Below, piece by piece: positions 9,628-18,906 of a stretch of DNA of 64,000 bases. The DNA lies in NCBI GenBank assembly GCA_039640495.1, contig CP046864.1:868001-932000 (forward strand), in the 5' to 3' direction. The stretch's first letter is position 1. Each line of letters opens with the position of its first letter. The position numbers and the translations under genes were made by a program. The notes under the pieces were generated by a model. It did not search any database, had not been told where the DNA came from, and saw only the letters and a program-made list of their open reading frames with translations. The stretch is from Rhodobacteraceae bacterium IMCC1335. GTDB taxonomy: Bacteria; Pseudomonadota; Alphaproteobacteria; Rhodobacterales; Rhodobacteraceae.

Positions 9628-11295
9628 CTAGTCTTTCTTATTCCATGCATCCATCATAGACGTTAGATATTCGCCGGTTTTATTGAGCTGCGTTACCATG
9701 GCCTCCATTGATCCGAATTTGGTGTTATAATCATTGGTCAATGCCTCGATTTTTGCATCTAGATCGCTTTGATCATCCGCAAAGGTTGATATGTCTTCAT
9801 TTAGCGCGTTGGTGCGGGTTTTAATATCACCCGAAGAGGCGGTGAGAGATGTGACATAATCCTGCAGCGTGTCGATCAAGCTTCGTCCGTAATATACTGT
9901 TCCGCTTGTTGCGGTATCGGTAACCAGCGTGACGCTGAGATTATCCGCATCGCCAGTGGTGCCGGTGAACACTTTTTGGCTATCGCCATTCGTAACTGCG
10001 GTTAAGGTTTCCCCGTTTAAGGTGGCCGTGCTGCCGCTTGAATAGGCAAAACTATAGGCCCCTGCCTCGGGCGGGTAAGCGCTGATCCCGCTGGCTGTCA
10101 GATTTGCAATACTGGAAGAATATTTTGACGAAAACACCACATCCAAGATGTCTGGATTGGCGGTGATCGCGGCTTCAAACGCATCTTCATCTAAAGAGAG
10201 GCTGCCATCTCTTTCGGTTTGCACACCCAAATTTGCCAGATAATAATCCGTGCCACCAAACCCTGTGATTGCCGTTGTGGTCAATGAAGATAATTTACGC
10301 AGGATGGATTGGGCTGTTACATCGCCGGCCAACACCCCCGGCTCTGCGCCATTTAGGCCGCGTTTTGTTTCTTCGGTGAGGAATGATTTAATAGTGTTCA
10401 GGCTGTCTAGAAAGCTTTGCATCCGCGTGCTGGCATCGTCTGTTTCTAACGATGATGCAATGGTTACGGCATCTGATGTCACGGCCGTCAGATCCAGCTG
10501 ATATCCGCCAAACAAATCGGTGACCGAATTTGACGAGCGCGTCACAGATAATCCATCCACCGTAAAGGCGGCATCCGCAGCCGCTTGGGTCAGTGTTATT
10601 GGGCTTGAACTCGCATCGGATCCGGACGTGTTGAACTCTTGTAACCCATCTGAGCTGCTCAGTGAAAAAGCGTTCGCTGTTCCAGTGTCTGAGCGTAAGA
10701 TCAGGGCCAACCCGCCGCTGCCGGTTTGATCGACCAACGTGGCTTGCATGCCAGTGATTGCGTTAATTTCATCTACCAAATCTTGCAGCGTATTATTGGA
10801 TGAGCCAATGGTAATATTTGTACTGCTCCCGTTGATTGTAAGACTTATTGTGCCAGTGTCGATTGTGCTTGAGGCGCTAAGCGACCCTGAATTGAGCAAG
10901 GACGCATGCGTCAAGTCAAAGGTTGTGACTTGACCGGCTGCCAGCGCTGAGACTTCAATTTCAGAATACACATCGTTTGCGATCGTTTCATCTGTGACAG
11001 ATAGGATAACGGCGGTATTTGAACTAGCGACTGAGCGCGCTGTATTGCTTTTCAACGTGGTCAGCTCGGTGTTCAAGGTGTCGAGCTTTGATGTCAATGT
11101 TCCAAAGGCCGAGATCGCAAGGTTCGTGCTTTCAACCTTTTTGGTAATCTGCGATTGCGCAACGGAAGTTTCCGCATTGACCAACCCCGTCACCAAGCTT
11201 TTTAGATTAATGCCCGAACCAGATTGGTTGACACTGGATATGATCTCACTGCCAGTGGTGGTGGTGCCAGATGTCGAGCTGCCTGTGCTTGCCAC
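9628..11295 (-). CDS. fliD: Flagellar hook-associated protein 2 (filament cap)
   Basis: A 555-aa filament cap protein that helps flagellin subunits polymerise at the tip. The N-terminal D0-type coiled region (LKSLVTGLVNAETSVAQSQI ... LNTELTTLKS) and the C-terminal coiled region (SDLDAKIEALTNDYNTKF ... MVTQLNKTGEYLTSMMD) are typical. A flagellin-IN-type module lies near residues 145-215 (TLQDLVDEINAITGMQATLV). The start is GTG, with GAGGGAAGA upstream. A sigma-28-like promoter sits just before it. It is transcribed away from flgB. fliS and flagellin genes are not in this window. Confidence 0.93.
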   Translation of the reverse strand: MASTGSSTSGTTTTGSEIISSVNQSGSGINLKSLVTGLVNAETSVAQSQITKKVESTNLAISAFGTLTSKLDTLNTELTTLKSNTARSVASSNTAVILSVTDETIANDVYSEIEVSALAAGQVTTFDLTHASLLNSGSLSASSTIDTGTISLTINGSSTNITIGSSNNTLQDLVDEINAITGMQATLVDQTGSGGLALILRSDTGTANAFSLSSSDGLQEFNTSGSDASSSPITLTQAAADAAFTVDGLSVTRSSNSVTDLFGGYQLDLTAVTSDAVTIASSLETDDASTRMQSFLDSLNTIKSFLTEETKRGLNGAEPGVLAGDVTAQSILRKLSSLTTTAITGFGGTDYYLANLGVQTERDGSLSLDEDAFEAAITANPDILDVVFSSKYSSSIANLTASGISAYPPEAGAYSFAYSSGSTATLNGETLTAVTNGDSQKVFTGTTGDADNLSVTLVTDTATSGTVYYGRSLIDTLQDYVTSLTASSGDIKTRTNALNEDISTFADDQSDLDAKIEALTNDYNTKFGSMEAMVTQLNKTGEYLTSMMDAWNKKD

Positions 11296-11319
11296 TTGAT
11301 CTTCCCTCGCTTTAGTTTG

Positions 11320-11346
11320 TTAACGGAGAAATTGAAGTTTTGTTTA
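11320..11346 (-). promoter_or_regulatory. Sigma-28 (FliA)-type promoter of fliD
   Basis: On the minus strand TAAA is separated by exactly 15 nt from TCCGTTAA. The enterobacterial sigma-28 consensus is TAAA-N15-GCCGATAA, so 10 of 12 defined bases match with the correct spacing. It ends 24 bp upstream of the fliD start. The cluster encodes its own FliA. Confidence 0.6.
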
Positions 11347-11348
11347 GT

Positions 11349-11702
11349 TTACATCCGAAAACTTGAAACGTCACAATATAAAATTGACACCAGCGCGTCT
11401 AGTTCGCGCAGCAACCGCTTCTCTACGCGCTCAAGCGTAAAGGTCTCGCTTTGTTTTTTGAACATCACGGTTTCTTGGGTTGCTTGTAAAATTTCAAGCG
11501 TGCTTTCGCCATTTGCGTTGGTGAGAACGACGTTCTCGCCGATTTTGATATCGTTAAATGTCAGTTCAATGGTTTCTCCAGATGGCGATGCGCAGGCATA
11601 TACGTCATAAGAATAGCGCACCAGCAGGTTGGATGAGGTCACGGCGTAAAATACGCCAATGGCAACAGAGAGGATAACCGCTAATGTCAAAAAAGATTTC
11701 AT
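11349..11702 (-). CDS. Unknown membrane-anchored protein of the flagellar cluster
   Basis: A 117-aa protein not recognised as any family. Residues 3-22 form a hydrophobic signal peptide or anchor (FLTLAVILSVAIGVFYAVT). The rest is a predicted beta-rich segment (GETIELTFNDIKIGENVVLT) followed by a short helix (LERVEKRLLRELDALVSIL). It sits between fliD and another unknown gene, 15 bp after the latter's stop, on the same strand. Position suggests a flagellar or envelope role; that is inference only. Confidence 0.6.
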   Translation of the reverse strand: MKSFLTLAVILSVAIGVFYAVTSSNLLVRYSYDVYACASPSGETIELTFNDIKIGENVVLTNANGESTLEILQATQETVMFKKQSETFTLERVEKRLLRELDALVSILYCDVSSFRM

Positions 11703-11717
11703 CGCGCTAGGTGCATT

Positions 11718-12254
11718 TTATGCAGTTTCTTCCGCGGGCTCTTCGACCGCCTCGGCCATGCCATCCTCGATAAGTTTTTTTGCAGCTATTTGTTCAACGG
11801 CAACTGTCGACTCAGCGGAAAGCTTTATACCGTTAATTTCGGTTTCCTTAAGAAGTTTAAGCTTCACCCATTCAACGGGTGTATCCTCTGGTGCTTCTGG
11901 TGCTTCTTTAACTGTATCGCCGGCGGCTTTTGCCATCAGGTTTGCTTTTGCTGTCAGATTGCTCTCGGTGCCTTCTAATAGATTGAGCACTTCGCCCATA
12001 TCTATAAACTCACCGCGTTTTAGCCCCAGAGTTCGCTTTTTCAAGATTTGGATACGGTAGATCAACAGATCCAAGCGCATCGTAAGATCGTCAATATCTT
12101 GGTAAATTTGTTCCAGAACTGAAAGGGATTTTCCCAAAGGCTGCTTGCTTAGTTTTTCTGCCAGCAGTTTCCCCAAATCAACGTCGGGCGTCCCTGCCGA
12201 AGCTTTTTTTGACTTTGGGGCGGTTTTTTTTGCGGGCTGCCGGGGCTTGGCCAT
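11718..12254 (-). CDS. Unknown helical protein next to flgB
   Basis: A 178-aa cytoplasmic protein of unrecognised family. The first 25 residues are Lys/Ala/Pro-rich. Residues about 30-95 look alpha-helical and possibly coiled (VLEQIYQDIDDLTMRLDLL, QILKKRTLGLKRGEFI). The C-terminus is acidic (EAVEEPAEETA). The ATG at 12254 is chosen because it begins MAKPRQPAKK and follows GGAG by 9 nt; an open extension of 17 codons upstream would cross the flgB promoter. It is divergent from flgB and may be a flagellar accessory or chaperone-like factor, unproven. Confidence 0.6.
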   Translation of the reverse strand: MAKPRQPAKKTAPKSKKASAGTPDVDLGKLLAEKLSKQPLGKSLSVLEQIYQDIDDLTMRLDLLIYRIQILKKRTLGLKRGEFIDMGEVLNLLEGTESNLTAKANLMAKAAGDTVKEAPEAPEDTPVEWVKLKLLKETEINGIKLSAESTVAVEQIAAKKLIEDGMAEAVEEPAEETA

Positions 12255-12271
12255 AACCAACATCTCCATTT

Positions 12272-12286
12272 TGGCACAATACTTGC
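12272..12286 (+). promoter_or_regulatory. Sigma-54 promoter of the flgB operon
   Basis: TGGCACAATACTTGC matches the -24/-12 consensus TGGCACG-N4-TTGC at every defined base but one, with exact spacing. The flgB ATG is 45 bp further down. Confidence 0.85.
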
Positions 12287-12331
12287 AAGTTTCTTCCTGA
12301 AACAAAGTTTGGCAGGAACGTACGTTAGAAT

Positions 12332-12718
12332 ATGCAAGTTCTCAAGGATTATATTAGCTTCAACGCCGATGCGCTTAAACTGCGCGATCGTCGGAACATG
12401 ATCATTGGTTCAAACATAGCCAATGCGGCAACGCCGGGTTTCAAGGCGCGTGATATCGATTTTGAACAGGTTTTAAAGGCCAAAGCGGGTGAAGGTACGC
12501 TGAAAAGGTCGTATGAACAGCATTTTGGTTTCAGCGGTGCGGCCTCCTCTGAGAAGCTCAAGTTTCGTCAATCAATGAATCCATCTGCCGATGGCAACAC
12601 GGTAGAAATGGCGGTTGAGCAGATGGAGTTTTCGGAAAATTCTTTGCGATACATCTCGTCTCTTAACTTTCTCAACAAGCGGCTTAGTGGCTTGATGACG
12701 GCGATAAAGGGCGAATGA
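12332..12718 (+). CDS. flgB: Flagellar basal-body rod protein FlgB
   Basis: A 128-aa proximal rod subunit, of normal length. The rod/hook N-terminal motif is present (MIIGSNIANAATPGFKARDI). The C-terminal helix NSLRYISSLNFLNKRLSGLMTAI is the expected partner in the coiled coil. It is the first gene of the flgBCDEF run behind a sigma-54 site. Its stop overlaps the flgC start (ATGATG). AGGAA lies 13 nt before the ATG, a somewhat wide spacing. Confidence 0.93.
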   Translation: MQVLKDYISFNADALKLRDRRNMIIGSNIANAATPGFKARDIDFEQVLKAKAGEGTLKRSYEQHFGFSGAASSEKLKFRQSMNPSADGNTVEMAVEQMEFSENSLRYISSLNFLNKRLSGLMTAIKGE

Positions 12719-13134
12719 TGAGCAATATTAAAAACATATTTGACGTTGTAGGTCAGTCGATGGGCGCGCAGATGGTGCGCCTGAATACGATTGCTTCAAA
12801 CCTAGCCAATATGGAAAGCAAGGCAAGCACGCCTGAAGAAGCTTTCAAACCAATCCGTCCGGTTTTTGAAACTGTTTTTAGCGATCAATATGAAAATGAT
12901 GGGATGGCAAGCGTTACCGCCGATGAAATTATCGCGTTAGAGCGTGAAGCAGAAAAGCTTTATGAACCAGGTCACCCGAGCGCGGATGCAGATGGCTTTG
13001 TGTATAAAGCACCGATCAATTCGGATGAAGAAATGGTCGAGATGATGGAAGCCAGTCGGCTATATCAAAATAATTTGGAAGTTCTATCGACTATGCGCGC
13101 CTTGATGATGCGTACGATCGATATGGGCAAATAA
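12715..13134 (+). CDS. flgC: Flagellar basal-body rod protein FlgC
   Basis: A 139-aa proximal rod subunit. The N-terminus carries MVRLNTIASNLANMESKAST in place of the usual ANxxTP pattern. The C-terminus has the typical EEMVEMMEASRLYQNNLEVL and ALMMRTIDMGK. Two adjacent ATGs are possible (12715 and 12718), the first overlapping the flgB stop. It is exported by the flagellar type III system and assembled with FlgB, FlgF and FlgG. Confidence 0.93.
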   Translation: MMSNIKNIFDVVGQSMGAQMVRLNTIASNLANMESKASTPEEAFKPIRPVFETVFSDQYENDGMASVTADEIIALEREAEKLYEPGHPSADADGFVYKAPINSDEEMVEMMEASRLYQNNLEVLSTMRALMMRTIDMGK

Positions 13135-13146
13135 GCTGGAGTGTAA

Positions 13147-13848
13147 ATGATGGAAATCGGCAATAACCCAAGCGCGCAAACGCAAAAAGAGATCCTCGAC
13201 AAGCTGGGCATTAAGAGCGCTAGCGATGTTGTAAACGAATCCAGTGATAAATTGGGGCAAGAAGATTTTCTGACCCTGATGACAGCCCAATTGCAAAATC
13301 AGGATCCAATGGCTCCAATGGATAATGGCGATTTCATCGCGCAGATGGCTCAGTTCTCGACCGTGACTGGTATTGAGGAAATGGCCAGCTCGATGAAAGC
13401 CATGGCCGCAGAGGTTCAACAACTTCGCGTTGCCTCGATTTCGAACGTGATGGGCCATTCGGTTTTGGTGCCCGGTGACATGGCCTCAGCCGATGCAAAT
13501 GGCGAATTACACGGGGTGTTCGAGCTGGATAAAACCGCGGTTGATACGCGGGTGAATTTTTATGACGCTGCCACCAATGAATTGCTTGAAGAGCAAACAA
13601 TGGGACCACAAGCTTCTGGAATGATTGGCTTCCAATGGACCGACCTGCCGCAAGCCTATCGGGATGGCAATAAAAACATCCGTGTGGATGTGATGGTGAA
13701 TTATGGCGAAGGCATGGAAAGCCTACAGCCAAACCTATTCGCCAAAGTGATTGGGGCCGAGCTGAACAAAGACACCGGCGCCACCAATCTTGAATTAGAG
13801 AATAATCAAACCATCGATGCCGCAAATGTTCTGCGGTATCGGATGTAA
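13147..13848 (+). CDS. flgD: Flagellar hook-capping protein FlgD
   Basis: A 233-aa scaffold for hook assembly. The FlgD N-terminal motif LGQEDFLTLMTAQLQNQDPM, followed by MDNGDFIAQMAQFSTVTGI, is diagnostic. The C-terminal part (about 90-225) carries the FlgD-specific FLG and Tudor-like beta domains (VNFYDAATNELLEEQTMGPQ). It lies between flgC and the giant flgE. A second ATG follows immediately in frame. Confidence 0.93.
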   Translation: MMEIGNNPSAQTQKEILDKLGIKSASDVVNESSDKLGQEDFLTLMTAQLQNQDPMAPMDNGDFIAQMAQFSTVTGIEEMASSMKAMAAEVQQLRVASISNVMGHSVLVPGDMASADANGELHGVFELDKTAVDTRVNFYDAATNELLEEQTMGPQASGMIGFQWTDLPQAYRDGNKNIRVDVMVNYGEGMESLQPNLFAKVIGAELNKDTGATNLELENNQTIDAANVLRYRM

Positions 13849-13883
13849 TCGAAGACGTTACCAGGGTTAAGGGAGACTAACAG

Positions 13884-16800
13884 ATGTCGTTTTATACCGC
13901 ACTTACCGGATTGAATGGATCGCAGGCTGATATTGCCGCTACCTCAAACAACATTGCGAACGTCGGAACCACCGGCTTTAAGCGAAGCCGGGCTGAATTT
14001 GGGGATATCTTCGCGACGTCTCCATTGCAGAACTCTTCTTCATCGATTGGTTCTGGCTCGATCTTGAAAGGTGTTAAACAACAGTTTACCCAAGGTAACA
14101 TTGCCGCGTCATTAAACGCGCTTGACTTGGCGATTTCTGGCCAGGGGTTCTTTGCGTTGAAACCCTCGTTAACATCAAGCCAGGTGGTTTATACCCGAAA
14201 CGGTTCTTTTAACGTGGATAACAACCGAAACGTTGTTGATTCAACAGGGCAGTTCTTGCTGACCTATCCGGTGAACGAAGATGGATCTGTGACATCGAAA
14301 ACCATCAATGACGCGGTGCCCTTGCAATTGCCGGTGACCTCGGGTGAACCAAAAGCGACAAGTAACATTGATCTCGCGATCAACTTGCCTGCGGATGCAC
14401 CAGTGATTACCGACAATCCAAAATTTGCCGATGGATATCAATTTAGCAGCTCCGACCCTGAAAGCTTCACAAACTCAACCTCGCTGACCATCTTTGATGA
14501 TTTGGGTAACCCCACGATTGCGACCGTATATTTCATCAAAACGCAAGCTGCCACGGCGGATGATCCGACCAACAAATATGATACGCGCCTGGTGATCGAT
14601 GAAACCGTGATCAACCCCGATCTGGTGGCTTCGGTGAACGATAACAATGAGCAAATTTACATTGATCGATTTGGGAATGAAACAACTGTGGCGAACATCC
14701 CTGATGATAACTACTTTTCGGAAGGAAAAGGTTCGGCCCTCTATCGTAAAGATGATCTAAACGAAAGCATTCCATCCCAGCCTGCAAAATTAACTGGGTC
14801 TCAAACCAGCTTCGATTTTGGCGAAGAAGGGAACAAGCTTATTCAGATCACCAATGACCCGATGATGTTCAACGCAACCCGAGAGGCTGGAAACGCGGAC
14901 AGTTCTATTTTTTGGGGAAAAGACTTTCTGTTAGTCAATGTTGATGATGGCGATGTTCCCGTCAGCATCGATTTGCGCCCAGGATTTTACAATGCGACGC
15001 AGCTTGCAGCAGAAGTGCAGCGTGCTATCAATGATGCCTATGGCGACGATAATAAACTTCAAGTTCGTTCAAACGTTGATGATACTTTAACCGTTGATTT
15101 CTATACATTAAATACTGGAGACGGCACGCTGAGCGGTTTGTCGACCCCTGTGTCTGTAGATTTGCTGTCTGCATCATATGTAACGGAACAAGTTGGAATT
15201 GATACGAGCGGTTCGTCTCCTGACTTTACAAGAGAAGAGTTTCTTGCCCACGCTCAGGTTCGTGTTATCGATACAATGAATGATTATGTTATTAATGGCA
15301 CCGGAGATTTGGGCGTCAACGCGAACCTATTTACAAGGTCAAGCGGCGCGCAAATGGACACAGTATACGAGAAAACAGACGTCATAACGTTTGATTATGC
15401 TAGCGAGTCACCTTCTGCTGAAAGGCATTTAGCCTATTCATATTATGATAAAAAACCTGATCTTGCTGTTTTCGATAACAAAGACGCAGTAGAAACAGGT
15501 GGTACGATTGTGTATGATTCATCTAACAACTTGCTAACCATTGATGTAGATGACACCAGTAATTTTACTGTCGGAGAAGTGGTGCGTTTAGCTGGGAATT
15601 TTGAAAATCAAAATTCCATCATCAACGGCCGCGACCTTACGATTTTGAGCATCGACAGTAATAATTCGATCACGATCAACACGACTGGTGAGGGTTTTCC
15701 CGATGGGGGTTTCACACTTACCCAGGGTACTGCCACATCAGGAGATACATTTTTAGAAGCCTATATTCTGAGTGATGAGTCTTCTGACGTTGAAGCGTTT
15801 TTTGAAGGCGAAAGTTTGAACCCCCAAGGGGCTGTAAATAGTTATAATAATAAGAAAATAGTACTGCGAGAAACAAGCGATGCAACCCATGGTTACAAAC
15901 ATAATCATGCAGATGTAGGCGCGATAAACGTTTCAGGTACCAATGCACTCTCGGCTTCTACAGAATATTACGTCACTTCAGTTGGGACTTCTGACTTTTC
16001 GACCATAACCAGCACAAGCTCATTTCAAGCCGATGGCAATGATGGAAGTACGACACTTGGAACCATCTTTACTACGGATTCAAATGTGACAACCCTTGCT
16101 GGCACTGGACGTGTCAAGCCAACTATTTCTTCGACGACCGATTCATCCGATAACGTTGTTGCAGGTAAGACTTATAAGGTAGTGTCTGGCACTATAACGC
16201 ACAATAATATTGATTATGCTGCCGGAAGCACATTCACTGCTGTAAATACCGCTACCAAGTCCACATCCGGAACCGCGAAATTCATTTCACATGATGAAGT
16301 TTTCTCTGGTTTGTCTTCCGAAAGCCTGGGCGGTTCCTCCTCTCTGGCGAGTCTCGGTTTGGACGCTGGTAATTTTTCAAATGCAACCGTTTGGGTTGAT
16401 GAGAAAAATCCACCTATCAAGGTAAGCTATGATGCTGTGAATCAGCGCTTCCAGTTTGGTGTAAACCACACGGCGATTGGACCAGGAACTGATTCAAACT
16501 TCCGGGCCTTTAAAGTCTATGGTGCATCTGATGCGGATGGAACAAACAATCTCGGTATCCCAGCTTCAGATTCTTCTCCACAAACCGAAATCAGTTCGAC
16601 GGCGGTGATTTCTGCTGAATCTTTCGTAGCCGATGGTGGCGAGATGCAGATTAACGCCAAAAGATTTGGTGCAAGTGTTGCCTATAACAGTGACACTAAA
16701 ACATTTACTTTCCTGAGTGGTACAACAGGAGAAACAATTTCTGCAGATGGCGCTCTCGGAGTGAATACTGACCAAAATGCCTCAAATATTCAGGTTGGGC

Positions 16801-17966
16801 GATATGCTATAAGCGAAACTGACGGCAGTGTTGTGAACGCCAGTTTTGATACGGCTACCAGATATATGGGTACCGGAGATAATGGCCTGATGGGGGTCGG
16901 AGCCAGTAAAAACGATACGGTTTTTGAAACAGCCCGAGGATTGGCTTCGGATCCGGCGCGGGCGATCGGAGCTCCAGCGACAGAGCCCCTTAACGAAATC
17001 TTTAACTTATCATCTGCTGGTAACGCGAATGTTTTCAACGTGTCTGTAAATGGTATTAGCGGTATTATCGAAGTCCCCTCAGGAAATTATGTTGGCTCGA
17101 CCCTTGCAGCAGAATTGCAAACGAGAATTAACCAGATTTCTGATACCGAGACAGGCGAAGTTGTAGGTGGTGTTACTGTAAAGTATCAAGCGGATACAAA
17201 CAATTTTGTTTTCACGACGGGCACAACGGGTGATCAATCTACGATCAAGGTTAAAGGGGCTGCAAAATTGGGCCTAGATGATGTGCCTTTGGGTGTTGGT
17301 TCGGTTCCCACAATTGTAAACTTAGTGCAAGCAACCAATGATGCAGGTGTGCCGCTTTATGTGAACGCGGCAGGCGAAATCGTGGAAACACCACCCGATA
17401 ACTTGGTGACCGATTACTATCCTCTTTATATCGATGAAGGCGAATTAACCTTTGATAAAACCGGTCAAATAATCAGCCCGCTGAACCGTGTTCATTACGA
17501 ACAACAGGCGGCCGGTTTCTCAATCTCGCTAGATGTGGATTACAGTGCTTCAACGCAGCTTTCACAGCCCTTTGCTGTGAACAACCTTGAGCAGGATGGT
17601 TTTACCTCTGGTAGATTGGATGGTTTGGATATTGACGCGACCGGTTTGTTGCGCGCCAACTATACCAACGGTGAAAACCGACCCTTGGGTAAAATCGTTC
17701 TTGCGAATTTCAACAACCAAAACGGTTTGAAACAGGTTGGGAACGCGACCTTTGTTGAAACGGCCACCTCTGGTACGCCGACCTTCGGGGAAGCGGGTGC
17801 AGAAGGTTTTGGCGCTATTCAATCAGGTTCTTTGGAACGCTCAAACGTGGATATTACCGAAGAGCTGGTGAACTTGATCACAGCGCAACGAAACTTCCAA
17901 GCTTCGTCAAAAGCGATTGAAACCTCGACCCAGCTGACGCAGGCGATCATTAATATTCGTTCGTAA
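13884..17966 (+). CDS. flgE: Giant flagellar hook protein FlgE
   Basis: A 1360-aa hook subunit, about three times the usual 400-odd residues. The N-terminal D0/D1 region is canonical (LTGLNGSQADIAATSNNIAN, VGTTGFKRSRAEF). So are the FlgE-F-G mid-region (ISGQGFFALKPS) and the C-terminus (QSGSLERSNVDITEEL, LITAQRNFQASSKAI). The extra mass lies between about residues 290 and 1150 and is Ser/Thr/Asp/Asn-rich, with beta-like segments and no cysteines seen. It would be exposed on the hook surface. The ribosome site GGGAGA precedes the ATG. The reading frame is intact throughout. Confidence 0.93.
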   Translation: MSFYTALTGLNGSQADIAATSNNIANVGTTGFKRSRAEFGDIFATSPLQNSSSSIGSGSILKGVKQQFTQGNIAASLNALDLAISGQGFFALKPSLTSSQVVYTRNGSFNVDNNRNVVDSTGQFLLTYPVNEDGSVTSKTINDAVPLQLPVTSGEPKATSNIDLAINLPADAPVITDNPKFADGYQFSSSDPESFTNSTSLTIFDDLGNPTIATVYFIKTQAATADDPTNKYDTRLVIDETVINPDLVASVNDNNEQIYIDRFGNETTVANIPDDNYFSEGKGSALYRKDDLNESIPSQPAKLTGSQTSFDFGEEGNKLIQITNDPMMFNATREAGNADSSIFWGKDFLLVNVDDGDVPVSIDLRPGFYNATQLAAEVQRAINDAYGDDNKLQVRSNVDDTLTVDFYTLNTGDGTLSGLSTPVSVDLLSASYVTEQVGIDTSGSSPDFTREEFLAHAQVRVIDTMNDYVINGTGDLGVNANLFTRSSGAQMDTVYEKTDVITFDYASESPSAERHLAYSYYDKKPDLAVFDNKDAVETGGTIVYDSSNNLLTIDVDDTSNFTVGEVVRLAGNFENQNSIINGRDLTILSIDSNNSITINTTGEGFPDGGFTLTQGTATSGDTFLEAYILSDESSDVEAFFEGESLNPQGAVNSYNNKKIVLRETSDATHGYKHNHADVGAINVSGTNALSASTEYYVTSVGTSDFSTITSTSSFQADGNDGSTTLGTIFTTDSNVTTLAGTGRVKPTISSTTDSSDNVVAGKTYKVVSGTITHNNIDYAAGSTFTAVNTATKSTSGTAKFISHDEVFSGLSSESLGGSSSLASLGLDAGNFSNATVWVDEKNPPIKVSYDAVNQRFQFGVNHTAIGPGTDSNFRAFKVYGASDADGTNNLGIPASDSSPQTEISSTAVISAESFVADGGEMQINAKRFGASVAYNSDTKTFTFLSGTTGETISADGALGVNTDQNASNIQVGRYAISETDGSVVNASFDTATRYMGTGDNGLMGVGASKNDTVFETARGLASDPARAIGAPATEPLNEIFNLSSAGNANVFNVSVNGISGIIEVPSGNYVGSTLAAELQTRINQISDTETGEVVGGVTVKYQADTNNFVFTTGTTGDQSTIKVKGAAKLGLDDVPLGVGSVPTIVNLVQATNDAGVPLYVNAAGEIVETPPDNLVTDYYPLYIDEGELTFDKTGQIISPLNRVHYEQQAAGFSISLDVDYSASTQLSQPFAVNNLEQDGFTSGRLDGLDIDATGLLRANYTNGENRPLGKIVLANFNNQNGLKQVGNATFVETATSGTPTFGEAGAEGFGAIQSGSLERSNVDITEELVNLITAQRNFQASSKAIETSTQLTQAIINIRS

Positions 17967-17995
17967 GGCTAAGGTGGGCATAGCAGGGGTCTGAT

Positions 17996-18760
17996 ATGGA
18001 TCGGATGATATATACAGCGTTGAATTCTCTTTCGAATTCACGCTTTGACCAAAGGGTAAACGCGCAAAACCTGGCAAATTTAAACGTGCCAGGTTTCAAA
18101 AAAGATCTGTCAACTGTGCGCGCAAGTACCTTTTTGGCCAATATGGACCAATATCAAAGCCGATATTTCGCTCAGGCCAGCCAGGAAACGTTGTTTTCGT
18201 CGCAAAACGGCGCAATCCAACGCACGGATGAGCGGATGGATTTTGCCATTCGTGATCAAGGGTATTTTTTTATCGAACCGAAAAACGGTGCTGATATCGC
18301 GTTATCAAGGCGCGGTGATTTCGCCATAACCGCAGATCGGTTTTTGACCGATGGTGCCGGCAACTACATGCTCGATAATAATATGAATAAGATCAACGTG
18401 CCGCAAAATCGCGATTTGATCATTGACGAGTCGGGCGTTGTTTTGATCGAGCCGCTTGATGCACCAGACGGAACGCGGCAACAAATTGCGATCTTAGGGA
18501 CGACATTGGCCGAAGACGCGCAATTGGTAAAATCGATAGATGGCTATATTCGCCCGTATAATAAAAATGAAATGCCGGTTGCGGATCAGCGCGCCGAAGT
18601 TGCGCAAGGTTTTTTGGAAGGCAGCAACGCAACAGCCTTAGACGCGCTTTTGGCAAATATTGAGGGCCAGCGATATTTTGAGCTGAACGTCAAGTTTATC
18701 AAAGAAGCTAAGAACCTAGACGAAGCAACCACGCGCATTATGCGCCTTCCGGGCACTTAA
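17996..18760 (+). CDS. flgF: Flagellar basal-body rod protein FlgF
   Basis: A 254-aa distal rod subunit of normal length. The N-terminal motif is NAQNLANLNVPGFKKDLS. The central MDFAIRDQGYFFIEPKNG and the C-terminal AQGFLEGSNATALDALLANI are typical of FlgF. It follows flgE by 29 bp in the same operon. flgG comes next, but behind its own sigma-54 promoter. Confidence 0.9.
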   Translation: MDRMIYTALNSLSNSRFDQRVNAQNLANLNVPGFKKDLSTVRASTFLANMDQYQSRYFAQASQETLFSSQNGAIQRTDERMDFAIRDQGYFFIEPKNGADIALSRRGDFAITADRFLTDGAGNYMLDNNMNKINVPQNRDLIIDESGVVLIEPLDAPDGTRQQIAILGTTLAEDAQLVKSIDGYIRPYNKNEMPVADQRAEVAQGFLEGSNATALDALLANIEGQRYFELNVKFIKEAKNLDEATTRIMRLPGT

Positions 18761-18862
18761 GAAAGCTGTTCTGCAGGGCAAGCCTATAGTTTAGCGCCGC
18801 CTATGCCTGTTTGAAAGTTAACGCTTCGATTAATTTCAATAAACGCCGCCTATTTCAAATCT

Positions 18863-18877
18863 TGGCACATCATTTGC
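18863..18877 (+). promoter_or_regulatory. Sigma-54 promoter of flgG
   Basis: TGGCACATCATTTGC matches the TGGCACG-N4-TTGC consensus at all defined bases but one, with exact spacing. It lies 29 bp before the chosen flgG ATG and inside a longer open frame. It therefore argues against the upstream in-frame start at 18811. Confidence 0.85.
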
Positions 18878-18906
18878 ATCACTGGTTGCAAAAGAGAGGT
18901 GCCAAA

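Noticed and set aside
18811..18906. Upstream extension of flgG
   Set aside because: The extension would contain the sigma-54 promoter and has no FlgG similarity.
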